Positions 14,183 through 24,509 of a stretch of 64,000 nt of DNA are shown piece by piece. The first letter of the stretch is position 1; the number at the start of each line of letters is the position of its first letter. The stretch covers positions 25,689,662 to 25,753,661 of the forward strand of contig NC_045143.1 in NCBI RefSeq assembly GCF_008831285.2, in the 5' to 3' direction. The stretch comes from Nymphaea colorata. Lineage: Eukaryota; Streptophyta; Magnoliopsida; Nymphaeales; Nymphaeaceae. Under the pieces are notes generated by a model, which saw only the letters and a program-made list of their open reading frames with translations, was not told the origin of the DNA and searched no databases. Position numbers and translations under genes: made by a program.

Positions 14183-17100
14183 ATGAGCTGCGTCGCGAGG
14201 AGAACGAGGAGCCAAACCCAGAAATCGTCAGGTTCTCGTCCTCCGGTAATTCCTTTTTGCTCATCTTGTTTTGTTTGCTTTCTTCTCTCATGGTTGAGGG
14301 GAACGATTTTCTTGCTTGTGTCGTCTGGGATAATTAATCCGAGAGATTGTGTAGGCTGCGATCGGTTCTGCTGAGAGGAGAAGGCGAGTCGCCCGAAGAA
14401 ACGGCGGAAAAAGTGAAACGGTTGTTCTCTCGAGCGAGGAGGACGGCAAGGAGGAGGGGGAGGTGGTGGAGGGGGAGGAAGGGCAGCATAGTGGTTTTGT
14501 AGGGAGAAGCCTGGGAAGGAAGAAGAATTTAGGTTCTGCTAAGAAAAGAAGGCGGATAGCAAGAAAAAACGGCGGGAAAAGTGAAACGGTTATTCTCTCG
14601 AGCGAGGAGGACGACAATGACAAGGAGGAGGAGGTGGACGAGGCGGAGGGCGAGGGGGCGAGAGGGCACCCGCGTGGTTTTGTAAGGAGAAACGTGGGAA
14701 GGAAGTGGAATTTGAAGTCGGGGAAGGGGAGAGAAGAAGCGTCTGCGAGGGGTTCCTGTTGGGAAGGGGCGGCAGGTTCGATTTCGGTGAGGGAAGGTGT
14801 TCCTTCCTGTTGTCGAAGGAAGAGAGACGGGATCCATGTAACCGGCGATCATGATGGTTGTAAGGAGGAGTTTGTAGGGAGGAAGGGTATATCGAGAAGA
14901 ACGCAAGTGGAAACAAAGAGTTCTGTGGATGGACAGTTTCACTGGTCGAATGAATTTGTGTGGGCGAAGAGAAACGCGCCTGTGAGGAAAACAAGACAAT
15001 GGGGGAGGTTGACAAAAGGCAATTCCGCGATGAATCAGGAAAAGAAGAAGAATAATTTGTCGGGGAGACAAATTAAAGTGGATGAAGAAGATTCAGTAGC
15101 TGAATTTGAAGAAGGAAGCAACGGTAAGGACAACAGCAATCATGATGAGAGTAGCAATAATGAATTTGAAAAAGACGAGAGTGAGGAGGAAAGTCATGGT
15201 GAGAGTGACGATGATGAATTTGAAGTAGGCGAGAGTAAGGAAGAAACGGACGATGATGACGAAAGCATTCACTATGGGAGTGATGGTGTTAATTTCACGA
15301 ATGAAGACCGCAATCATCTGGGAACTTCTGCAAGAAGAGAGATTGCAATAGAAGAGGAGATGAGGATTTCTTCGGATGCAAACATGGGCCAGGAAGATGA
15401 AAAGGATGGTGTTGATGATCATGCTGTTGACAATGATGAGGGGGAGGAGAAGTACGAAGTTATTGCAGCGGAGGAAATTGGGAGAGAGAAAAGGCAGGTG
15501 CTACAGAGGGAAAATCCGATAATTCAGAAGAAAGAGATTAAAAACCGCATGGAAAGGGAGAAGCCTGGCAGAAATAGCAAGCAGGAAACGTCTGTTGCAA
15601 TAGAATGTAGAGTTAATGAAAGAACAAAGGATTCATCGAGATGCCCCTTTTCTGTCAGCAACAACGGAGCACAGGATGACGTTGGTGATCATTTTATGAA
15701 AATGGGAGCTTCCAATGCAGAAGCACAACTGGCAGAAGATTGTACTGATGATCCATCAGATGCTACTGATGAAAATAAATGGGGGCTTCTGAATAATTGT
15801 GTCGCCAGAAGAACAAGGTCAAATTTCAAACAAACTCCCATTGGAAAGGTTGGATCATTTAGCAAGCCTATTTGTATAGGTATGAACAATTCTCTAAATC
15901 CATTGGTCGTTGACCATGATATGCATCACGATGGCAGTAGTAGCGGTCATCAGGTAAGTGACAATGGTGTTCCTGATTATGATGGCAATGATAATGTTGC
16001 TGACGAAAAGGGTCTAGCAAATGATTTTTCTGATGTAAGCAGTCACCGGATCAATGGGGATCTTGATTCTGATGATGATGGCAATGATTGTCTTGCTGAT
16101 CGAAAAGGTATAGGGACTGGTTTTGCTGACAACGTAATGGAAACAGCAGACGTCAAGATATCTGGGAAGAAAGGAACTTGCTTCGGTGATTTTCTTGGTG
16201 ATGCTGGACGTGTTACCGATGGTTCTGCTGAAAAGGGAATAAGAGAAATGGGTAGGGAGGCGTCTAGAGAGCAACAGTGTGATTATATTGATGATGACTG
16301 CAGTAGCTGCTGTGATGATAGTGAGGATGATGAAGACGAAGAAAGTGAAAGTGACGGATGTTCTGACATGGAGATAAATGAATATCCTGAAGGAAATTCT
16401 GGAAATGCAAAAACAAAGCATGGTTCATTAGATGTCTCGCTCTTTGACCTTCTTGTAGCCACAATTTCTCGGAAGAGAGTTGCCATCCCAAATGATGTCA
16501 AGTCCAGTGAAGGAGAGAATCTAACTAAAGAATTGCCATTATGGTTTTCATTCAGGGACTTACAGCCCGAGCATGTGAAGTCAGAAACTGAAGAAAATTT
16601 GGACGCACTGTGGGCTGAATTGGACTTTGTTATTGAATGCGAAGCAATTGGATCCTTTGATTGGCAGGAAATTGAGGTGAGATGTTTCTAACCACTCCAT
16701 CGTTTCCTTTCCTTTTTCCTGTTATAGCAAGCTTGTGAGTACAAAAAGTTGTTATCTCATAGTCCAGAATTGGTAATCTCATGATAAGAAAAACATGTTA
16801 TAGCAGTTTTAACACATGAAATTCATGAAGTGAACATACCAAATGTGGCCCAAAGTTTAATAACGTCAAATGTTTGAAAACCAAGACTAAAACAAGTTAT
16901 GGCAGTTGATACCACATGTGTATCTTCGGGTTTCAGCTTTCTCAAAAGGCGACATCGAAGGTGCACCATATCTGTGTTTATCATGAATGTGTGAATTTTC
17001 CAGAAACAAAATGGCAAACTGTCAAGCTGACTAAACCTGCATGTATCAAGGCCTGTGTCTGTCAAGACTTAGATCTTTAATTAAAGAAATCAAGCTGTTT

Positions 17101-19411
17101 AACTTTCAATCGTAACTGAAACTTGTTCGAACTGTGGGATTTCTTTATTACTATTCATTGCTGAGATGGTTACTTTATCCTGTTTGTGCTCTGGAAGCTA
17201 CAAATGAATTTCACGGAGGATTTAAAATTTGCATGGGAAAATAACAAGGTTCACTTGCGGATGCAGGTCGAACCCAAAGGAAGCATGTTTAGTTGTGAAT
17301 TTAAATCACCTGCTTGTCAGCATCAATTCGTCCTTGATGAACAAGTTGGTGTTATATGCAGAATATGTTCCTTTGTGAAGACGGAGATTAAGCACTTTAT
17401 GCCACCAATGGTAGGTAACAAGGGCAAGCTTCTCTTACTATTGGGTGGGCATATTTCATTGTTTATCAAGTTAAGAAGTGTATATCGATATGACTCATGC
17501 AAAATCGTTCTATGCTGTTAGGTTAGTGGTACCTTTGGAAAACAGAGCAGGAAAGGTTCATATGAAGAGGGGGATGACTCGGTGTTGGATGAGTTTGATT
17601 GTGAAGCTAGCGGTTGCAGCAACATTTCAAATGATTTCACCAGTGGAACTGTGTGGGATATTATTCCTGAGTTGAGAAAAAAAATGTTCCAGCACCAGAA
17701 GGAAGGTTTTGAGTTCATCTGGAAAAATTTAGCAGGCGGAATTGTTCTTGATCAATTGACTTCCAATTCAGATGCTGTAGGCGGTTGCTTAATTTCACAT
17801 GCTCCAGGTTCTGGCAAGACGTTTCTAACTATAGCATTTCTCCAGTCATTCCTTCAAAGGTTTGATGATTGTAGACCAATGATTGTTGCTCCAGTGAATC
17901 TACTCCATATTTGGGAAGGTGAGTTCATAAAATGGGGAATTGGGGTGCCATTGCACATGCTCAACAGTCGGGGTTTCTCTGGAAGAGAAAGTAGTTCTGC
18001 CTTGGAACTACTGACAAGAAGGCGAGGTAAGTTAGGTTCTACTGGAAGGCAGAATTTGTGTCGTATAATAAAAATCTTTTCTTGGATTGATAGGAAAAGT
18101 GTTCTGCTAATCAGTTATGGTCTGTTTAGAAAGCTTACCACCGAAAGGCGACATTCTGATAAAGAAGGTCAAGTCATACGCAAAATACTCCTCGAGTATC
18201 CAGGTTTACTTGTCCTTGATGAAGGGCATACTGCTCGGAATAGGTTTAGCAGGATTTGGCAATGCCTAAAACGTGTTAAAACTCAACGGCGCATCATGCT
18301 GTCTGGCACACCCTTCCAGAACAACTTTGTGGAGCTCTTTAACACATTGTACTTGATTAGACCAACTTTTGCAGAAGGAATTTTCAAGAGCTTTGGGGAC
18401 CATGAAAATGGCTTAGAAGCTGATCCAGTTGAAAAAGAAATGAGTTTGCAGGATAAAAATGAGACGGTGTTCAGACGTACTTTTGCAACATTTTCAGGTG
18501 GCATAGAACCACGGGGAAATAGCTCAAGATTAAAAGAGCTCAGATTAATAATTGATCCTTTCGTCCATGTCCATGAAGGTAATCTCCACAAGCTTCCTGG
18601 GTTGAGAGATTATTTTGTCTTTCTGTATCCATCTACTCTTCAGAGGTGCATCCTTGAGAAGCTAACCGAGAAAAGTAACTTCGAGAATAACTATAGGGTG
18701 TCGTGCATCTCCGTCCATCCATCCATTCTCTTGGGAATAGAGACCCTGGATGCAAAGGATAGAGACGTTATCAAAGAGCACCAAGCAGACCTGTCAAATG
18801 CCCGAATTACTGATGGAGTTAAAGTAAGATTTGTAGTTGAGCTTGTTAGGCTGTGTGCAGCTTTGAATGAAAAAGTCTTGGTGTTCAGCCAATTTGTCCT
18901 CCCACTCTCCAATATCAAACATTTTCTTATTTCATCCTTCAATTGGACCACTGGCCAGGAAGTTTTGCAGCTTGATGGAGGAATTGCACAAAAATGTCGT
19001 CAGCCAATAATTCATACTTTTAACAACTCACAGAAAGTAAAGGTACTACTTGTTTCCACAGAAGTGTGTGCCGAAGGGATGGATCTGACAGGGGCTTCAA
19101 GAGTGGTTTTGCTTGATCTTGCTTGGAATCCATCAGTACGAAGGCAAGCCATAGGTCGAGCTTATAGGATCGGCCAGAAGAAAGTTGTTTATGCATACAA
19201 TCTGATTGCGTCTTCTACATTGGAGGAAAAGAAGCATAAAATACAAGATATAAAGGACAAGTTCTCACAGTTGGTGTTTTCTACAGTTGCAAAGAACGAT
19301 ACGTTGGTAGACACTTTAAAGGAATGCGATGATGGAGTCCTCTGTGAACTGATTAAGCGGGACATATCTGCTAGCTTTTTTGAGAAAGTTCTTGAACCGA
19401 AGTGCGGTTAG
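14183..19411 (+). CDS. CLASSY3/4-like SNF2 chromatin remodeller (RdDM factor)
   Basis: CLASSY proteins are nuclear SNF2-type ATPases that help bring RNA polymerase IV to chromatin, setting where 24-nt siRNAs and DNA methylation arise. Four exons, all in phase 0: 14183-14245, 14355-16676, 17198-17410 and 17522-19411, giving about 1495 aa. The acceptor of exon 3 could instead be at 17267, also in frame. Residues 1-800 are acidic and low-complexity with basic NLS-like runs (KKRRRIARK); CVARRTRS occurs twice, at residues 4-11 and 503-510. Family-conserved blocks follow: PLWFSFRDL, a cysteine-rich block (HQFVLDEQVGVICRIC), then the helicase core with Walker A GSGKT (962-966), DEGH (1099-1102), LSGTPFQNN and GRAYRIGQ (from 1411). 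The core lacks nothing I can see. It is closer to CLSY3/4 than CLSY1/2 by length and core wording, but this is a judgement from memory. Neighbours are transposons, with no operon-like context. Confidence 0.92.
14364..14714 (+). repeat. In-frame tandem duplication in CLASSY-like N-terminus
   Basis: Two head-to-tail units, 14364-14531 and 14532-14714, encode residues 25-80 and 81-141. Both start GSA, go through an arginine/lysine-rich run and NGGKSETV, continue VLSSEED or ILSSEED, an acidic run, then a GFV...GRK.NL ending. The DNA is still very alike around GAAACGGTT and CTCTCGAGCGAGGAGGAC, so the duplication is fairly recent. It doubles a basic-plus-acidic module. Confidence 0.9.
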
Positions 19412-19429
19412 GATCTTGAGGTCTAGCAG

Positions 19430-20747
19430 GAGGACTGGTTGGTGGACTATCACAATGGAGGGGCTTGCGTTTCAACTTCGTGGTTGTTTTGTTGGGTTTC
19501 TACGCTGAAAAAGCGAAATAAAGAAAGAGATCAGGAGCGTGGAACTCCACTTTTTTGGCTCTAGGCTTCTGAGATTTCCGAGTTGCTATGGTCTCTCCCA
19601 TATGCTTTCGAAAAGTTTTCAGAGTGGTTCCCATCTGTTAACCATTGGATGCCTAACTTTTGAACCTTTTACAATTCATTTTTGGGGTAACAAATCATTT
19701 TTTCGTATAAGAAAAAGAACGCTGTAATTCTTGTTACAAAAAATTATACCCTTTAGTTTCAATTCTTTTTTTCTCAACGCATGTTCTCCTCTTAGCATTT
19801 ACTGTCCATCGCCCCCATCATGATGGAGTTCCATAGTTTCGGGTTGCTACCATCATTTCAAAATTCACCAGATGCTTTTCATTCACAGCACATATCTCTC
19901 TCTCTCTCTCTCTCTCACAGACGCTGTGTGTGTGTGTGTCTTAGTGCTTTTCTCTTGAAGATATATGTTGTGCATAAATCATGGCCATAAAGATTCTACT
20001 GCAAAGGGCGGAGAAGCTGGGGGCTTGACAACATGTTCTTTTTTTTTTTTTTCCTTTTCATTTCTTTGTTCTTTCTTTCCTTTAAAAAGTGTTTGACAGC
20101 TATCAAGCACTGTTCACTGTTAGAGATATGCAAAAGGAATTTCAGCCGACAACGTGAAGCATGAAAATAGTTAAACTTCACAAATCATCAACGGCATCGT
20201 ATATCCGATGATAATTCTGGAATCTAGAGGTATTCCTCATATATGGTTCTCCCGTTGACATATGCACAGCCCGTGGAGAAACCGTAACGAAGGAATCAAG
20301 TTTTCTGAAATCAGTTTCTTGGGTCCGTGATATTCTTGATGGAGCACTACAGCTTTAAGTTTGCTAATTGATGGAATCAAATTGCATCCAAGTCATTCAT
20401 TTTTTTCCCCAGAAATGCCAAATGGGAAGTCTGATTCATCAATTTTAAATTCCAAATTTCCTAAATCTGATGGTTGTAAGGTTGTCTGGCTTGTAAAATT
20501 TAAAATACCAAGGACGCCCTAGTGTTCAAGCTGACAGTGCCCAAACTCTAATGTATTTCTGGACTTGGTAGTCCTGTCTTTTTCTTCATGATTTTTTCAG
20601 AGTTGGGATGAACATATCAGTTTGAAATCTATCAACTTATTTGGGCGTTGGTTCTTTTCCTTTTGGTTAGCATTCATATTCTCTCGAAGCTTCTGCTGTT
20701 AATCAATTTTTCTTTTTTCTTGGTCATTTTTACGACTGTTTGAATAT
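19430..20747. other. 3' flank and intergenic
   Basis: Probable 3' UTR of the CLASSY-like gene, then AT-rich sequence with (TC)n at about 19894-19916 and (TG)n at about 19925-19939. No gene is recognised. Confidence 0.5.
19517..19522 (+). terminator. Candidate poly(A) signal (AATAAA)
   Basis: AATAAA lies 106 bp after the CLASSY-like stop codon, a usual plant distance. T-rich sequence follows. No other support is available. Confidence 0.4.
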
Positions 20748-21779
20748 GTGCAATTAGGGGTGAACACGAGCTCGAGCTCGGCTCAGCTACTAAATCCTCG
20801 AGCTCGTCTCGAGCTTGTCCAAAGCAACTCCAGCTCGACTAGGTAGAATTTGTCGAGCTCGAGCTCGATTAAGCTTGACAAACTGGACTCAACTGAATCC
20901 TGCTTCCCCTTGAAATCATGGAGATCTACCACCGGTCCACCGCCACCACTCTCGTCTTCACCACTGTCAACACCAACCATTGGCATTTTCACATGCTTCT
21001 CCCCCACCCAGAATCCACCTTAAGCCCTGCAATGGTTAAGGGGCTCTCGCTCAAGCTAGGGTTTGCAAAACTCTCGCAACCCACATTTGGGCAAATACCC
21101 TCGCCCAATCCAAAGAGTGAGGGAAACCCTCGCTTGGGCAAAACCCTCGTCCAAGAGAGGGTTTCAGAAAGCCTCTTTTGGCAAAACGAGAGAGAGAGAT
21201 ATCAGAGAGGGAGAGAGAGAAGGGGAGAGTAGAGGGAGAGGCTTGGACAAAACGAGAGAGAGAGAGAGATTAAAGAGGGGAAGAGAGAAGGGGAGAGTAG
21301 AGGGATAAGAGCAGCCGAGAGCAAGAGGGTGTATACCTTAATGTTGATGTTGAAGAATCGGTGGCTGGTGGGGGTTCATGAGAATGAAGGAGAAGCCCAG
21401 TCAAGAGAGAGGTGAGAAGCCCAGTGAAGAGAGAGGTGAGAAGCCAGCAAGTAAAAAAAATGCGAAGAAGAAGAAGAAGAAAGAGCGGAGAGAGAACGCA
21501 GGGGATGAAGCATGGAAGAAGAAGAAGAAAGAGGGGAGAGAGAATGCACGGGATGAAATGAAACGTAAAACGAAAAAATCAAAATAAGTATTGCTTTTGA
21601 TTGAGCCGAGTCGAGTTGGCTCGACTAAAAAAACGAGCCGAAAAATGAGTTTGAGCTCGGCTCGATAAAAAAATGAGTGGAAAAAATGAGCTCGAGCTCG
21701 GCTCGTTTATTGAAATAGTCGGCTCGAACTCGATTTCGAGTCGAGTTTTAACGAGCTTGTTGTTCACCCTTAATTGCAC
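20748..21779. mobile_element. Inverted-repeat element with GAGCTCG arrays, 1.03 kb
   Basis: Ends are inverse of each other: GTGCAATTAGGGGTGAAC at the left and, read inverted from the right, GTGCAATTAAGGGTGAAC. Just inside both ends lie dense GAGCTCGAGCTCG and GGCTCG motifs, as in a widespread class of non-autonomous hAT-like plant elements. The interior is not transposase: it holds a C-rich stretch (about 20900-21050) and GA-rich tandem units (for example AAAACGAGAGAGAG repeated near 21183 and 21249, and AGAAGCCCAGT repeated near 21395 and 21416). A clean target duplication could not be set because the flanks themselves extend the inverted repeat. Confidence 0.65.
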
Positions 21780-22669
21780 TGCAATTGCATTTTTAAAAGT
21801 CTCACACACGAGTTATCTTCTGCAAAATTCCGGAATTTGGTGAGCCGGCAAGACTCACTGCCTCATTCAAAGCTCCCACCCAACCCGTCTTGCAGTTGTT
21901 TGTCTTCTGTTACTTCAAAATATCCAAAGATTGCCCTAAAACATTGTCGCTAACTGTGCATCACATGGCTTATTTGAATCTAATTTAAAGGGAGAAACAA
22001 CCTTTTGAATTTTTTTTGAAGATTCAAAAGAATTCCAAGCTAATCTGGGAAAGAAATTTGAAGAAAGAAGAACTTGCTATGAGTTATTGGAGAATTAACT
22101 ATGATGAGAATACCCAATTAATTTTGTAAAGAGATTGAAAACAAGACTTGGGAATTTGAGAGAGAAAATTTGGGCTTTCAGGTCTGGATCCTCATCGTTA
22201 GACCTGAAAAAGTAAAGAATGAAGATCAATTTTGGCCTTCATATTTGAGTCTTCATCATTACGTATAATATGAGGAACTTTGAAATAGATCTGGAAGATG
22301 GTTTTGAAAGCATCACTTGAAATGAGTTTTAATGATTTCATTTAAGGATTTCCTTTTGAGATAAGAATTTATATTGAAGGTTGCTTTGAATGTTTAGCAA
22401 ACATGAACCACTTTAAAAATTGGAATATGCTTCCATGAAGGTTAAAAAATGGATATCTTTTGCATCTTCACTATGACCAATTATGTGGATTAGATCCAAT
22501 TCCATACATTTTATCAACAAAAAATGCTCAATGTTGTTCGTCTCATTCGTTTGTGCAGATTTTTATAAGTTAGGCGCAATGAAATGCAATTAAATTTGCA
22601 AAGAAAAAGACCTATATGTTCTATGTAACTTTTGATTATGATTGTCAGATTATTTGGTTCTCAAACTAG
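21780..22669. other. Intergenic, no gene recognised
   Basis: AT-rich and without clear exons, repeats or element ends that I can see. Confidence 0.5.
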
Positions 22670-22979
22670 AAAACTGTCGGATTAATTGGACTGGAAAACT
22701 CTATTAAGTGGGTATATAAACTGCATTAAATATATTTGAAAAAGTGTATTAAATGGATTTAAAAGATGTATTAACAAATTTGAAAAATTGCATTAATTGG
22801 AACTGAAGATTTGCATTGATTGGATTTGCAAACTGTATTAATTGTATTTGGAAAACTGTCAATTGGACTGGGGAATTGCTTTCAATTGATTGAATTTGAA
22901 AATTGTGCCGACTAGATCAAAAGCTTCCATGGATTGGGTTTGGAAGCTGTACGGATTGAATTTGAGAACTGTATTGATT

Positions 22980-23030
<51 letters not shown>

Positions 23031-23110
23031 GTATGTATTGGATTTGAAGGTTTATATTGGTTAGATTTGAGGATATGCATTGCTCGGATTTAAAAATTAT
23101 ACGAATTGCA
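22670..23110 (+). repeat. Degenerate AT-rich minisatellite
   Basis: At least 14 imperfect head-to-tail units of about 22-32 bp, with an approximate theme TGTATTGATTGGATTTGAA followed by AACTG. Clear members lie near 22730, 22790, 22815, 22835, 22935, 22965, 23035 and 23065. A (TA)n run of about 48 bp sits inside the array at 22983-23029. Confidence 0.75.
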
Positions 23111-23913
23111 CTGCCCCTCTTCTTCCTCTTTTAAAAAAAAAGTTCAAAAATTTACATATAAATTTTCACAAAAATATTTATCATATATAAAAATTTTGAA
23201 AAATGGTATTTTGGTTCATATCAAATTTTTGAAACGTCTGATAGAAAAGTTACTGGCTACAGCCGTGGATAGACGGGTTGATGTCTTCTTGAAACTCTGT
23301 TTTCTCTTCACCAATGGAGGTAGAGGCCGACTCTCCACCAAGGTAGTCAATCAAAATTTTCACTTGGCGGCGTTTGATGGCAGTGAAACTACAAAAAAAA
23401 ATTTGTGAATTTGAAGAATTCACCTCGACTCAGTGTGCACAGGTAATTTGCCTGTTCTATGGCGACCCTGGTCTACAGACTTTTGTCTGTGTTAAAAACT
23501 CGGTCTTTATAGGGGGTCTGACTTTTGGCCGTGGATTTTTTCTGTAGCTTAAACCAGCCTTCCCCTTTCCTCCTCCTTGATGCCTTCTCTTCTCGAGTAG
23601 CAGCAAGTGTTTACGGTGAACAAGCTGGAGCTCGACCAGTTAAATCTAGGCTCGGGGTCTTTTATTGAACGAGTCGAGATGGATTTCACGAATTGACTCG
23701 TTTATTACCCGAGTCGAGCTCGAGTTCAATTGATTCGTTAAAGCTTAGGGTGGCTCGAACATTATCTGGTTCGATTTGTTCATATCGAATCGTTTTCAAA
23801 TATTAAACCGGTTTCCAAATGAAAAGGTGAAAGGCTGAAAGTTAAAAAAACCACCTGGCATTCTCGCAGGGCGGGAATCCTGACTTTCGCAGTTCCCGCA
23901 GGGTGGTCGTCCA
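23111..23913. other. Intergenic with decayed element
   Basis: 23610-23775 has GAGCTCGACC, GAGTCGAG and GAGCTCGAG motifs like those of the 20748-21779 element, so probably a decayed relative. No gene is seen. Confidence 0.4.
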
Positions 23914-24011
23914 AATATCTCGAACACTTGGAGTGCTTCACAGCTCCAACGCAAGAATAAAAACTGAACCTTCAATCTTGAATGGCAGCAAGACAAAGAG
24001 CCAAAGACGAG

Positions 24012-24023
24012 GCTCTGATACCA
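24012..24023 (-). promoter_or_regulatory. Extra copia primer binding site
   Basis: The minus strand reads TGGTATCAGAGC directly after the 3' LTR, identical to the functional site at 28916-28927. A normal insertion would have host DNA here. Confidence 0.9.
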
Positions 24024-24495
24024 TGTAAATCAGGCCCAAAGAAACAACCTCTTCAAGTAATATCAGCCTTGAAGCTTTCACCAACAAGTCAATCTCACAA
24101 ACCCTCAAACAAGAGGTGAAGAAGAACTTAAATTAATCACACAAAGAGATACAAGAAGTAGGCTAAAAAGCCATACCTAAAACAATGGGAGAGCTGCCCT
24201 ATTTATAGAGGAGAGGGCCAAAGAGAAGGAGGAGGAGGCAGTCCCAACGGCTAGAAATCTAGTCGTTGGGACTAGTCTCCCTCTATGAAAAATAGAAAAA
24301 GGAGAGGGATAAAAGGGGAAAACAGAAAATAATACATAAAGAAAAAATACATAAAGAAAGTGAAAATTACATAGGTGTCCTAAGTACCCAAAATATAAAA
24401 TATATATATATATATAAAGCATATATTAGATGACTAATATATGTGATATATATAAATGTATATATGTATACATATGGGATACATACATTCTAACA
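24024..24495 (-). repeat. Copia 3' LTR, 472 bp
   Basis: Read on the minus strand it starts TGTTAGAATG and ends GATTTACA. A TATA-like TATAAATA lies on the minus strand at 24207-24200. It pairs with 28928-29397. It contains a (TA)n run near 24400 that is 2 bp shorter than in the partner. Confidence 0.93.
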
Positions 24496-24509
24496 CCCTC
24501 CTCAAACTT
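24496..24509 (-). promoter_or_regulatory. Copia polypurine tract
   Basis: The minus strand reads AAGTTTGAGGAGGG just before the 3' LTR. It overlaps the stop codon of the polyprotein by two bases. It primes plus-strand DNA synthesis. Confidence 0.85.

Noticed and set aside
14529-16501. Minus-strand ORFs of up to 180 codons
   Set aside because: They are shadows of the acidic, purine-rich coding strand of the CLASSY-like gene (Ser/Pro/Ile-rich with no domain).
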